Of a DNA stretch of 64,000 nucleotides, positions 9,049 to 21,259 are shown piece by piece (within the stretch, counting starts at the first letter, position 1; each line of letters begins with the position of its first letter). The translations under genes and the position numbers were made by a program. A model generated the notes under the pieces. The model saw only the letters and a list, made by a program, of their open reading frames with translations. It had not been told where the DNA came from and searched no databases. Origin of the DNA: Papaver somniferum (lineage: Eukaryota; Streptophyta; Magnoliopsida; Ranunculales; Papaveraceae); assembly GCF_003573695.1 (NCBI RefSeq), contig NC_039363.1, positions 153,166,406 through 153,230,405 on the forward strand. Reading direction: 5' to 3'.

Positions 9049-9721
9049 TTTTTTTTTTTTTTTTTAAAGATCGAAGATAAGATAATACAAAGTAACAAGA
9101 ACACACCGTAGAAGTACAATACCGATAAATTCGACAAGAGAAAGATTATCGGAGGACGACAAATACAAATATGAATAAGATCCGATTAAATCTGAAGAAG
9201 GATGGTTTTCTCGGAATTAAATTCCAACCATTTAGTTTGTTTTTCTTCTTTAGAAAAAAATGCTCCCAAAGTAGGAGTGATTTTCTCAAATCTCTTGTAA
9301 ATAGTGATCAAGCTTCCGTCGTCAAAAAGACCACCGATGAAGAGTTCATCGCCGGAGACAACAAAGATGGAGATTTCGTCGTTGGAGAGCATCACTATTG
9401 ATCTTAGAATCCAACCCAATAACCCAAAATCGCCATTAAAGCGAAGATAAACCTCAAAAGAATAGATAAAACCACTAGAACGGTGTAGATAAGTAAAAAA
9501 CATAATAAAAACTAAATTAATCTACTAACTAACCTGAAAAGTAAGGAATAATGAAGAATCTAGTCCAAAAATGGACTAGATCTTAGCAGAGTAAGGTTGT
9601 TTTTGATGGTTTTGTTGAAGTAGAAGAAGGAGTGGGAGAGAGTGAGGAGAGAGAAAGAATACTATGCATCCAAGCTATGTTAAAAAAAAAGAGAAAAAAC
9701 ACAGTAATTTCATTTATGTTA
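9049..9721 (-). mobile_element. Poly(A)-tailed retroposon on the minus strand
   Basis: On the minus strand the segment starts with pyrimidine-rich sequence (CTTTCTCTCTCCTCACTCTC), contains a 105-codon open frame (9503-9186) and ends in a run of about 18 A (T-run 9049-9066 on the plus strand). It is flanked by AAAAAAGAAGTTTT at 9035-9048 and 9722-9735, a 14-bp direct repeat fitting a LINE-mediated target duplication. The open frame (with SNDEISIFVVSGDELFIGGLFDDG) is not a family I recognise, and no reverse transcriptase is present. It may be a processed transcript, a LINE fragment or a SINE-like family. The flanks are AT-rich, which weakens the duplication evidence. Confidence 0.5.
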
Positions 9722-9735
9722 AAAAAAGAAGTTTT

Positions 9736-10621
9736 GATGGCTTAAAACTTAACACCACAAATTTCATCAACAAGTATTAGCTCTGGCGACAGCTACTTAA
9801 TGTCTATATCATTAAGTTGTGTCTCTGACGTGATGCGTGTACATTTAATTTACTTTATGCCATCGATTCCAAACACTTGCTCGAGTACTGATTGCCCTGG
9901 CGATTGTAAATCTGTGGTTTTTCTCTAGTTTAACAGAGTTGTCAAAGGGAGAGAAAAATTTCAACAAAAATTTACACCGGTTTCAGCAATAGAGCTCGAA
10001 AGTCAAAAATCATCCATCTTATCTACCTAATGGACATTTTGATACCACAACTTCCGTTAAACTGTAATGTTTTGACTAATCACATTAAATATAATTTTAG
10101 CGGAAAATAAGTTATTTGTCCAAATATTTTTGAAACATGGTTCTAATGGACGAGTAAAAATTAGTATGGGTGAAATAGACACCAAAAAAATAGCAAAAAT
10201 AAAACTGGATTCTTCTTGGCTTAAACTTAAAAAATAGTGAGGATGAAACTGGATGCATCCTGATGTAAATTAAAAATAAGAAAAAGTATTTGAAAATGGG
10301 TAGGATGAAACTATTTACATCCCGACTATTTTACATTTTTGTCCATTTAAACAGTATCAAATTTTACATGTCGTTTTCACCCAGGAATTATTGATTTCGG
10401 TCTTTTTAACCAATTTTGTGTAATTTTAGCTAGTTAGTTAACATTAGATATAATTTAGTTAGTTAGTTAGTCTAACGAAATCTAACGTAAAAGCAAAAAA
10501 CACAAGAGCTCAAAACACAATATTTTGACGACATTTTTTTTTCTTTATGAAAAGGGATATTTAAACAACTTAAACTTAATATCCGCTTGCTTTTTTTTCT
10601 CAACAAACATTTGCGTAAAAC
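9736..10621. other. AT-rich spacer, no gene recognised
   Basis: Holds two copies of 'gGATGAAACT...CATCC' (near 10240 and 10300) and a (TTAG)n-like stretch near 10430-10475. No coding frame or element ends identified. Confidence 0.45.
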
Positions 10622-11250
10622 ATTCTGAGAAGGAACTCGAAGTTTTTCTCTTGTTAGTTACAAGATGCTTCTTGTAATGATAAAATTATAAAGGATTGGA
10701 GTGACAATATTCAAGGAAGCTCAACACATAATTTTTATGATAAACTTCTTACCAGGAAAGTTCTTCGCATCTGGAATAAGGAGTTTTTTGGTCATATAGA
10801 TACCAATAGCAAGCTTTTACACTCTCGGCAAGATATTCTCCACCATGTTGTTGGTACACAAGATAATACAACTAATATTCTGGAGGTTGAGTCTGAAATT
10901 CACAAATGGGAGAAATTAAAAGGAATTCTGGCTGCAGATGAACAAAGATAATTCATTATGGATACTAATAACAATACGAAGTTCCACATGCCAATGCTAA
11001 CAAAAGAAGATCGAGGAACAAAATAGATGTCGTATAGGACAAGAATGGTTTGTGGTGCTCAGACGGAGATTCATTATCTTCTCTATTAACAAGTCATTTT
11101 AAAGATATCAGTACAACCTCGAACCCTTTTACTGATGAGGACTTTCTACAACATGTAACAAGTGTTATCACTCTATAAGAGAATGAGAAGCTGAGTTCCA
11201 TTCCGACAGAAGCTGAAGTTCTAGATAATCTGAAGTGTATGGATCCATGG
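10622..11250 (+). pseudogene. LINE ORF2 relic, segment just upstream of reverse transcriptase
   Basis: The plus strand encodes fragments typical of L1 ORF2 between endonuclease and reverse transcriptase: KVLRIWNKEFFGHIDTNSKLL, then a W-E-K-L-K spacer, a degraded 'N-T-K-F-H' block, and ENEKLSSIPTEAEVLDNLKCMDPW, which in intact elements leads into the first reverse transcriptase motif. Several stop codons interrupt it (for example at 10948-10950). The match ends abruptly at 11250, so reverse transcriptase is missing. Boundaries are approximate. Confidence 0.6.
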
Positions 11251-12032
11251 TAAGTAAAGTATTTCAACAACTGAAATATTTTTTATTACTTACGGTTCTC
11301 CGATGTGGTTGTAATAGTGGTAAGTAAAGTATCGTTCACTCGGACTTGTGAAGATTGATTCTAGACCTAATTGTGATTCAAACTAGCAAATATGTAATAG
11401 ATGATAACAATACTGGGAGAAACTGGGACTCAGGATTCCACCACTAATCAAAACCAATTGGTTCATATAATGATTCTTAACAATTATTGCTCTTGTATTG
11501 TCTTTATTTCTTTGCCAAAAGTAGATTGCTCTTTTATTCACTCTATTTTATTAATTCTATTTCTTTGCCAAAAGTAGATTCCACCACTAATATAACCCTT
11601 ATCCTCCACTGCGCTCCCAATAACGCATGCACATGAAATGACACTCTCTCCCTTTTTGCTCCAAATGGACACTTTCTTCTTCTTCGAATTCTTCCACCAA
11701 CAACAGCCGTCTCTTACTTCTCAGATCCACTTCTTCTCTTCATCACTAAAGCCGTCATGCTTTCAGACAGATAAATTTGCATCACTAAAGCCGACATGCT
11801 TTTCAGACAGAGATGAAGAAACACAAGCAAATAATGAGAAATAATTTCACCTCCAACAACATTTGCACCTTTTTTCCCTTTAAGCGACGTTTCTTCTTCT
11901 TTTGTTCCAAATGACTCCAAAGTACCTAAAACTCAAAACTAAACATAAGATACATGTTTTACAAGAAAACTTCGCAAAGAAAGCATAAACAATAAATAAA
12001 TATCAAGGTATTTTAGACACCTATCAAACAGC
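11251..12032. other. Spacer with short tandem duplications, no gene recognised
   Basis: Duplications seen: 'tatttctttgccaaaagtag' at about 11504 and 11560; 'attccaccactaat' at about 11436 and 11580; and a ~41-bp unit 'catcactaaagccg(t/a)catgc' repeated in tandem at 11740-11820. The open frames here are short and lie in a low-complexity TTC/GAA context. Confidence 0.4.
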
Positions 12033-13804
12033 CTAGAAATATCAATCATCTCACAATAACTTAACTATATGGTAGTAGAACAAGTTATTATGGAATCATA
12101 AAGATTGATACAAAGAGCTTTGTGATTACTTTATATATCTTACCTATCAGAGATAAATCTCGAGCAAATCTTAGAGAAGATAGTACTCAATACGATAGAA
12201 CAAAGTAAGAACAGAACACGCAACTACAGAGAAAATAGTTGGGTTTGGCTTCAGAATCCCAATGAAGTCTTTATGTCATTAACTTATAATGGTTTTAGGA
12301 AAAACCTAGGTTAAAGGAGAATCGACTCTAGTCGCAACTAGTATCATATACAAGGTGTGGGGATTAGGTTTCCCAATCGCTAGAGTTCTCCCTTATATAA
12401 TCTTGAAATCAGGGCTTGATAACTTTGGAACAAAGCAATCAATATTCACCATTAGATGAAACCTGATTTAAGATTCAATCTAATATAATTGCACCGTCAG
12501 ATGGTCTTTAGCTTGTTACACACAAATAAAATATACCTTCATTAAGATATGGGTAACCGTACCTAAACGTGTATATTGAGTTGGATCAATAACAGTTAAT
12601 CGAAGTTAGCCGTATGAACACTTTTCTCTTAACCTTGTTCATCTGAACACTTCTACATCAATTGATAATCAAATTAATCTAATTGTATTACTCATAGAGT
12701 TTTTCAATTGTTTGTATTCTCATAGAAGTATATAAGACACAATTGAAGCAAAATTGGATTGATTCAAAAGAATCAGTTCATAAATATTTTAGGTATGGTT
12801 TCCAAAGATTGCATTCCTTAATCTATAAATGTATTTGTTCATTAGTATGAAATCATACTTAACCGATTTGAGAACTTGAACCACTTAAGTTCGCAAAAGG
12901 GTACGTGAACTTAAGTTCCGGACATTGGTCACAAGCCGATAGTTTGCAAATGGGTACGCAAACTTTAGCTCCGGACCGTATTCAATTGACACCGCTTGCG
13001 AACGGGTACGAAAACTTGGTTCCCAGACTTCAACAGTTAAATCATTTTGCGAAAGGGTATGCAAACTTAAGTACCCTGACTTAAACAGTTGAATAAGTTT
13101 GCGAACAGGTATGCAAACTTCCGGTCCTGAATTCCGTCAAAACAATTCGTACACTAAGTACACAAACCGTAATGTATCCAGACATGGATTTTATCTCTTA
13201 GCTCCCATTTCAATTATTGAAAAATTCTTAGAAGACGACAATAGTTGTCTCATACAAACTATTAGCTTATAAGCAATTTTCAAGATCAAATGATCAATAC
13301 GAAACATTCCGAGCCTACATCAAATGAGTGTCTCACACAAATAATGTAAGATGTTACCAGGTGATTTTCACATGATCATCTTTTGACTTTCGTCAAGAAT
13401 AATGATGAACGTGGTTAAAGCAAAAAGCTTTCCAACACATATTTCAAGAAAGATATAAGCGAGTTACACTCAACTCGAAATATCAAATGTGTATAATGTA
13501 AAGTCTATATAGTTATACGACTTTTGTCTCAATAGGAGATAGAATAGAATAGACTTCTGAGTGATAGATGATTTCAAGTCTCCACATACCTTTTGTTGAT
13601 GAAGTTCCACAAGCTCCCATTAGTAGTTCTTCGTCTTCAATCGATGAACGCCGTGATGTCTAAATCTCAACTACACATTCTATCCTAATCCGAGACATAG
13701 CTATAAGTATACTAGAAATCAAGACTTATAGTTTTGACAACTAAACTTGACAAACAAGCTTGAGATAGCAACGTTTGCAAGTTCGACCGAGCAACTCTCT
13801 AACA
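12033..13804 (-). repeat. Element F 3' LTR, truncated
   Basis: Colinear with 17668-19442. Its minus-strand start is TGTTAGAGAG at 13804; similarity to the 5' LTR stops at about 12033, where unrelated sequence begins. Confidence 0.75.
12880..13140. repeat. LTR subrepeats (about 60 bp) with palindromic cores, element F 3' LTR
   Basis: Four to five degenerate copies of a unit with a core such as AGTTTGCAAATGGGTACGCAAACTT, in which (A)GTTTGC and GCAAAC(T) are inverted around about nine bases. The same array is in the other LTR at 18510-18780. Confidence 0.7.
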
Positions 13805-13818
13805 ATCTCCCACTTTGT
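13805..13818 (-). other. Element F polypurine tract next to the 3' LTR
   Basis: Minus strand ACAAAGTGGGAGAT directly before TGTTAGAG. Confidence 0.65.
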
Positions 13819-14097
13819 CAATTTTAGGGACAAAACTATAAATACATATGGATTGCAAAATAAATAAACTTTGTAGCTTATCATCCAAATGCTTGGTTTC
13901 CTTGGTTCTTCACTCCAAGTACTCCAGTGATTCTGAACGTGTTCAACTCAGTATCATAGTTGTTGAAGATCCGTAGCCATAACAATAAGAAAACAATTGT
14001 TCTCAATTATTGTTATACAGTGTCATAGTATTATTATACAACATCAAAGTTCAATTGTATCACAACATTGACAATAATACTACGGTGATATGTATCA

Positions 14098-14209
14098 CTC
14101 CCCCTTAGTCAATACTTCATCTCACAATGAAAACCACTCCCCCTTACATAATGATCCATAAACCATATGTATATGTAGTGTGAACTACATAATAATTCTC
14201 CCCCCTTTT
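14098..14209 (-). other. Multiple polypurine tracts (Sirevirus signature)
   Basis: Minus-strand AAGGGGGAG occurs at 14098-14106 and 14137-14145, and AAAAGGGGGGAG at 14198-14209. Repeated tracts upstream of the 3' LTR are a recognised Sirevirus feature. Confidence 0.65.
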
Positions 14210-14592
14210 GGAAAAGGTACGAAAACTAGCGGGATCATAATGAAATTCTCAAATAGATACTTCATGACTAAAAAGGAACATATCAACTTTGTTTCGATGA
14301 TTTCACATAGTCGAAAGTTAGAATTTAAATAACTACGAAACCAATAAAGATTAATACTACAAAATCATCTTCCAAATAACTTAGAATTTAAATAAATAAA
14401 TCTAAAAACATTGCAAGATGAAAAATAGTTGGCAATAGCTATGTGTGATCACAATGTATGTTATTCCATACCCTAGTTATCCTTCTTAAAACACAAAAAT
14501 AAATTCTCATAAGAAGTTTCCTAGATAAAATAAAAACCAAAAGCTAAAAACAGAAAGACTCCTAAATCAACAAAATCGATAATGAACTGTAA

Positions 14593-15035
14593 TCAAAGTG
14601 CTTTTTCGGAACCTTCACGAGTCTTGAGACCGCTGAGCTTGTGATTGACAACATCCACTGCTTCTTCAGAGAAGATATCCTCATTGAGAAGATCATTAAC
14701 ATGTGTATTCATGAGAACAAGGTCAGAGTTAACCTTTTTCAACTCAGTTTTTAACACATCGATACCTTTCATAGTATCAACGAGCTGCAGTTTTGCTTCC
14801 ACGAAGTATTTAAAAAAAAATCATGAACCACTTCGGCAGAAACCATCTCACCATTCTCAACATCTTGATGAGTATCAACATAGTAGCATGATACATTAGA
14901 ATAATCCTTAGGATTTTGATATTTGATATCATCAACATCTACTAGGATTCTTTTCTTCTTCCTTTTGGACTCGAAACCAGTAACTTTATCAATAAAACCT
15001 CTTGCAAAATCACAAGTGCGAGAAGGTGAAGACAT
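14593..15035 (-). pseudogene. Element F small extra ORF, frameshifted at an A-run
   Basis: The minus frame starts at ATG 15035 and runs 88 codons (MSSPSRTCDFARGFIDKV..., then an RKKKR basic patch and an acidic YVDTHQDVENGEMVSAEVV stretch). The neighbouring frame continues without the usual drop in coding look (KGIDVLKTELKKVNSDLVLMN..., probably coiled coil) to a stop at 14593. The switch coincides with a nine-base homopolymer at about 14811-14819, so a slippage frameshift is likely. It lies downstream of the gag-like region of F. I do not recognise the product. Confidence 0.45.
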
Positions 15036-15712
15036 TCTTGTGAAGAAGGAAATAACCTAGAGTACGCGTATGTGACTCAGTAGGATTAATATTTAAATGG
15101 TTTCTTATGGATGGACTTTAGGGTTTCTAAAAATTGGTTCATGACAAGTCAATATGGATACCCGTATGAAAACCAATATGGTCCCCAAAACTAAAAAACA
15201 ACTTAAAAATTGTAAAGTACCTCTTTACAAGGTAAAAGAATACAGCAAAAAAAATTCTACAAGAAAATTTTCTTTCACAATTTTTTGTCTCCATAAATTT
15301 TATATTCTCACAAGAGGAAAAATTTAAAGTACAAAAGTAGCTCACAAAAAGTAAAAATACTACTCCAAGATTAAGTGAACAATCAAAACAGTACTTAGGC
15401 ACAGCTATCTGTAGACAATAGTTTAGCTATGGATGATAAGAAAATATTTCAACTAATCTGAAAGCATTTTACGTATAAGTATACCTGATTATTAGCAAAT
15501 CTTACTCAACAAGATTTTTATGAGTAAGAATTCAACACTTGTGATTAATTAGCACAAGTATGAGCTTCATGCTCATCAAATGAATATTATTCATGGTTAA
15601 TCCCCTTTTTCCTTCTAATTTTTGGAGGAAACTCTTTTTGATGTGAAAAAGTATCATAAAGCTTACTGTCGTTAAAATAAGAGACTAAGTTTGAATCCTT
15701 ACCATAAGAAGT

Positions 15713-16733
15713 TTATGTGGAGGATTTTGACAGCTTGTTGATAAGATCCTTGTATCCTTCAATTATCAGATTAAGGTTGTCCTTCATATCTCTATTGTTG
15801 TTTCCGCCTACTGGCATCTTTCTCACATCTTGACCATCATCCTTCACTTTAGGTTGAGAAGGACCTTTCTGAAATCTCCTTGACCGATTTGTGTTAATAC
15901 TACAATTAGATTGAACGTTCGATGAGCATATTAAACTAACTTTCCTGGAAGAATTCACAAGATGAGTACTAAAACCAATCGGTTTAGGCATCTGAATGTC
16001 AGTTACACCTTTGAGTATTAAATCTAAGGTGTGCTGAAGTCGACCAAACTAATTGTCATTCAGCTTCAGTTTGCTCTTCTGTTGAACTAATCGTCATTCA
16101 ACTTCATTTTGCTCTTCTATTGAACATGTCCTTTTGAATCACAAAAAAGACATACTTTCTGATCACTGGAGTGATTAGAGAGTGTAGTATTAGTAACATT
16201 ATTAGAAGATTTATTACTTCCATGAGACGTGGTAATTCCTTGGTCAGTGAAGAACCAAGCACCTCTTTAGTGATATGAAGAGTTTGCAGTTTATATTCAA
16301 AAGTTGTTTTCATTATAGAAACATGATTAGAACTAGTCACGTTTTCTAATATGACAGCAGAATCAGAAGCAATTGGTATGACAGACTCCTCAGAACAACC
16401 TTTATCTTGAATAGAGAGATTACTCAATAGTCGTTTTATTTTATGTGCATCATTTTTGAGTTTAGCATCGAGTAAGGTTCGAGAAGAATAGACTACAACA
16501 ATTTCCTCACGAAGAACCCTTAATTGGGAATCACGATCTTTTACCATACTAACCATTGTATTGACTTTGTGTTTCAGCCTATCGATTTCAACCGCCTGGG
16601 TTCTAACAAGTTCTAGAATCGCTGCACTCTCTTGGGATGCTTCTCTTTCTACTTCAGATTCAGACTCGTCAATAAGATAATCAGGATAACATATTATAAA
16701 TACTTGTATGTTTCGTATGAACAACATGTTCAT
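15713..16733 (-). pseudogene. Element F gag-like region with coiled coil and partial zinc knuckle
   Basis: The first frame (16733-16104) encodes an acidic N-terminus and a long heptad-rich stretch (about residues 30-110, LVRTQAVEIDRLKHKVNTMV...) consistent with coiled coil. Near 16125-16150 another frame carries CLFCDSKGHVQ, the first half of a CCHC zinc knuckle, followed by a stop. A further frame (15991-15713) holds a basic, serine-rich piece that may be the gag tail. Gag proteins form the particle that packages element RNA; the zinc knuckle binds it. Frameshifts separate the three pieces. The assignment rests on position after the PBS and on the knuckle. Confidence 0.5.
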
Positions 16734-16880
16734 CTATGTGCGAGATCGACAAGTCTTTCTCCTTCATAGATTTCATAGAAACAGAACTTTTATCTCTGGT
16801 GGGCGTTTGTCAGAGATAACACAGTTGCCCATAGAGTCAGATTGCTACAAACACAGACTTATGAGGTCTTAAACGTGTTT

Positions 16881-16897
16881 GCCTGCTTTGATACCAA
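16881..16897 (-). other. Element F primer-binding site
   Basis: Minus strand TTGGTATCAAAGCAGGC, matching the initiator tRNA-Met primer type (TGGTATCAGAGC) with one change. It lies one base inside the LTR end at 16899. Confidence 0.8.
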
Positions 16898-16898
16898 T

Positions 16899-19442
16899 TG
16901 AAAAAGCGGGGGTCTAACAACCACACCCAATATTTCATTTAGGCAATCTGTATGGACTAACTCCAATATAATTCCAATAACTGGACAGTCAGACTCAATC
17001 AAGGAAAATATATCCAAGAGTTATATCTCTGTTTCTCAATGTAATCAGCAAATCAAACAGATAGAAATCCTTGAGCCTGATTATTATGAGAAACAACTTG
17101 AACGGTACCAAAGACCAATGTTCAAGTGTCAATCAATTTCAATCAACAATCATAGGTTGGATTTACCAATTGATTGAACTAGCAAAACCTGTGATATTTT
17201 AATTATATAGAAAATATAATGCGGAAAAAAAAATAACATAGACACCAGAAGTTTTGTTAACGAGTAAACCGCAAATGCTGAAAAACCCCGGGACCTAGTC
17301 CATATTTTAACACCGCACTATATTAAGCCGCTACATACTCTAGCCTACTACAAGTTAACTTCGGACTGGAATGTAGTTGAGCTCTAACCAATCTCATATT
17401 GATTAAGGTACAGTTGCGTTCCTTACGTCTCTGAATCCCAACATGATTTTACACACTTGATTCCCTTAGATGATCTCACCCAGAACTAAGAGTTGCTACG
17501 ACCCAAAGTCGAAGACTTGGTAAACAAATTTGTCTGACACAGAAAAGTTAGAATAGATTAATCTATCTCCCATAGAAATACCTACTAAGTTTTTGTTCTG
17601 TCTTTTGATAAATAAAGGTGAACAGGAACCAATTGATAATCCAGTCTTATATTCCCGAAGAACAACACAGAAATATCAATCACCTCACAATAACTTAACT
17701 ATATGGTAGAAGAACAAGTTATTGTGGAATCACAAAGAATGAGACGAAGAGATTTGTGATTATTTTTTTATATCTTACCTATCGGAGATAAATCTCGAGT
17801 AAATATTAGAGAAGATAATACTCATTACGATAAAACAAAGTAAGATCAGAACATGCAACTACAAAGAAAATAGTTTGGTCTGGCTTCAGAATCCCAATGA
17901 AGTCTTTAAGTCGTTAATATATAATGGTTTTAGGAAAAACCTAGATTAAAGGAGAATCGACTCTAGTCGCAACTAGTATCACACAGGAGGTGTGGGGATT
18001 ATATTTCCCAGTTGCTAGAGTTCTCCCTTATATAGTCTTTAAATCGGGGTTTGATAACTTCGAAACAAAGTAATCAATATTCAACGTTAGATGAAACCTA
18101 ATTTAGGATTCAAACTGATATCTTTCCACCGTTGGATAGTCTTTAGCTTGTTACACACAAATGAAATATACATTAATTTAGATATGGGTAATCGTACCTA
18201 AACGTGTATATTGAGTTGGCTCAATAATAGTTAAACGAAGTTAGCCATATGAACACTTTTCTCTTAACCTTGTTCATCTTAACACTTCTAGATCAATTGA
18301 TAATCAAATGAATCTAATTATGTTACTCATAGATTTGTTTAATTGTTTGTATTTTTCATAGAAGTATACAAGACTTAATTAAAGCAAAATCGGATTGATT
18401 CAAAAGAATCAGTTCATGAACATTTTAGCCACGGTTTGAAAAGATTGTATTCCTTAATCTATAAATGTATTTTTTCATGAGTATGGAATCATACTTAACT
18501 GATTTAAGAACTTGAACCACTTAAGTTTGCAAACGGTTACGCGAACTTAAGTTCCGGACATTGGTCACAAGCCGACCATTTGCAAACGGGTGCGCAAACT
18601 TTAGCTCCAAACCGAATTCAGTTGAAACCGTTTGTGAACGGGTACGCAAACTTGGATCATGGACTTCAACAGTTAAATCAAATTATGAACGGGTATGCAA
18701 ACTTAAGTTCCCTGACTTAAACAATTGAATAAGTTTGCGAATGGGTATGCAAACTTTCGGTCCTGAATTCCGTCAAAACAGTTTGTAGACTAAGTACACA
18801 AACCTTAATGTATCCAGACATGGGTTTTAGATCTTAATCATATTTCAATCATTGAAACATTCTTAGAAGACGACAATAGCTGTCTCACACAAACTATTAT
18901 CTTATAAGCAATTTTCAAGTGATCGAATGATCAATAAGAAACATTTTGAGCCTACATCAAACGACTGTCTCGCACAAATCATGTAAGATGTTACCAGGTG
19001 ATTTTCACATGATCATCTTTTGATTTTCGTCAAGAATAACGATGAACGTGGTTAAAGCAAAAAGCTTTCCAACTCATATTTTGAGAAAGATATAAGCGAG
19101 TTAAACTCAGTTCGAAATATCAAATGTGTATAATGTAAGTCTATATAGTTATACGAATTTTGTCTCAATAGGAGATAAAATATAATAGAAATATGAGTGA
19201 TAGATGAGTTCAAGTCTCCACATACCTTTTGTTGATGAAGTTCCACAAGCTCCCCTTAGTAGTTCTTCGTCTTCAATCGATGAACTTTGTGAATTCTAAA
19301 GCTGAACTACACATTCTATCATAATCCGAGACATAGCTATAAGTACACTAGAAATCAAGACTTATAGTTTTGACAACTAAACTTTACAAACAAGCTTGAG
19401 ATAAAAACACTTGCGAGTTCGACAAATCAGTGCTCTAACGCA
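16899..19442 (-). repeat. Element F 5' LTR
   Basis: On the plus strand it begins TGAAAAAGCGGGGGTC after the PBS and ends ...GCTCTAACGCA; on the minus strand this is a TG...CA-type LTR of about 2.54 kb. It contains the 'gactaggtcccggggtttttc' block seen in many plant Copia LTRs (17282-17305, minus) and the palindromic subrepeat array (18510-18780). Confidence 0.75.
18510..18780. repeat. LTR subrepeats with palindromic cores, element F 5' LTR
   Basis: Counterpart of 12880-13140, with the same ~60-bp unit and the AGTTTGC...GCAAACT core. Confidence 0.7.
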
Positions 19443-19669
19443 CCCCTTTTGGGATGATGTGCTCACTCTTTTCCACTTCAGTCTTTCAGCTATCCGAAGA
19501 GACGGTGTACATGAAGATTTTCATTTTAGTAGCTTAAAACTCTATCGAATTTATATATGTTGTGTATATATATTTATGAATGTAATATTTTGATAGTTTG
19601 TAAAAAAACACATTAATGTATTCATATCACTTGAGATATTTTCATTTATGTTAAATCAGAGTGTATGGG

Positions 19670-21234
19670 TGATAGACGCATTTATGTGTCTAATATGTCT
19701 CTATTATATGTATTGTTAGTGCTCAATTTTGTATTTATTGTGTTCTTTTATGTCTTTGTAGGAATTTTTGGAGAAATAAGCCCTTGCGGCGAAATGGGCT
19801 CAAAAAGCAGTGTTTTACACCCCGGAGAAATGTATCGTAGGCACCCCAGAAATGCACCGGAAGCATCCCAGAAATGTCCCGGAGGAACCCATAAAAATTA
19901 CTATTTCCACCCAAAATTACTATTTCCACCCAATTGCTATTCGCACCCAAGCTCTGGTTAAGGGGCATCCATCTTCTCTTTAAATCCAAAAACAGCTTTT
20001 TGGCGGGAAAAATATATTCAAAACTGGCAGATTTGTGATCGAGAAAATGAAGGTGTTTTAGTGCGATTCAGTCGCTGAAATTTGATGGGAAGTTGTGATA
20101 TGGGATAGGGAACACATTGTGGGCATCGGATTCGATCGGAATTGGCTGGAAATCCTGGCTTGAGTCACGAGCTCAAAACATAGCAACGTGTCCTGTAACA
20201 CGAGTTTGATTGTGTGTTTTCCATGCATGGAGTGTTTTGGAGGAGTTCGATGACTTCGGAGGCGTGGGGAAGGTTAACTAGAGCGTGCAGGATCAAAGTT
20301 TACGTGTGTAGAAGCCAAAAATGGAAATTATTGTTAAATATGGGCAGCGAGCAATGACGAGATTAATGGGAGATTATACGGTGTTATGGTCGGATATTTT
20401 TGTTCTAAAACACTATAAATACAAGGCTAAAGAGTTTAGCAAGTTTGGAGAGTCTTTGGGGAAAGTTTAGGAGTCGAGAGAATCAAAAGAAAATCACGCA
20501 GAGAAGAGAAGAGTTCTGTTGGTGTAGTTGAAGACGAAGAACAAAATACGCTCCAGGAAAGTCGTTGAAAGGTGTCGCTTAACTGCGACAATTTCCAATT
20601 CCTTTCCCGCGACTTAGAAACAGTGCTTACAACACTTCATTTGTATCCTTCTTCCCCGACGCTTCCTGTGTGTTGCAAAGTACGGTCGAATATTGATTTT
20701 TTTGACATTTCTCTTCATTGTAATCAAATTTTGAGCATCAATGAAATATTTTGAGAGGTTTTTCATCATGAGTAGCTAAACCCAATCCCAGGGGTGACGG
20801 AGGAAGCCATTTCTCGCAATATTTATGTGGTAATTTTTATTTGATTAATTTTTGCAATATTTATATATGATTAATTGCATTGAAAATAAATGATTTAAAT
20901 GATTTTTATTAATAAAATATATTTTCTCTTGATAATACATGCTTAGTTTTATACTCTTGATGTATTATGCTTGCGATTAATCTTTGATATTTTGAGAATC
21001 TGCTTTTGGCAATAGTTAGAATCAAAACAATTGTTAAATTTGCATAATAAAAAATAAACAAAACTACATAAATATTGTTGAATGGTGGAATCATCCTTAC
21101 CACTATCTACAACAACTTGTTAATTGAATTTTCTACATTTCTAAATTATTTAAATCTAAAAAAAATTATTCCCTTCACAAGTTCGAAAAGAACCATCCTT
21201 ACCACTATCTACAACAACTTTTGAAAAAACATCA
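19670..21234 (+). repeat. Element A 5' LTR
   Basis: TGATAGACGC...CATCA, about 1.56 kb, with a TATA box at 20414-20421. The first ~1.14 kb is nearly identical to the 3' LTR; the last ~420 bases are clearly diverged from it. Confidence 0.85.
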
Positions 21235-21240
21235 AATTTT

Positions 21241-21259
21241 TGGCGCCGCCGACGCGGAC
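21241..21259 (+). other. Element A primer-binding site
   Basis: TGGCGCCGCCGACGCGGAC, six bases after the LTR end. It resembles the tRNA-Asp type PBS of Athila elements (TGGCGCCGTTGCCGGGGA) with several changes. Confidence 0.75.

Larger units (their letters stand above)
12033..19442 (-). mobile_element. Element F: non-autonomous Sirevirus-like (Copia) LTR element
   Basis: Direct repeats of about 1.8 kb (12033-13804 and 17668-19442) flank an internal region with a minus-strand PBS matching initiator tRNA-Met (16881-16897), a gag-like frame, a small extra ORF and several polypurine tracts before the 3' LTR. The multiple AAGGGGGAG tracts are a known hallmark of Sireviruses. No protease, integrase, reverse transcriptase or RNase H is present, so it could move only with help. 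The 3' LTR lacks the ~770 bases that in the 5' LTR lie next to the PBS. Confidence 0.75.

Noticed and set aside
21241..21259. A tRNA gene fragment at the GGCGCCGCCGACGCGG sequence
   Set aside because: It is the primer-binding site next to an LTR, repeated at 39742, and no tRNA cloverleaf surrounds it.
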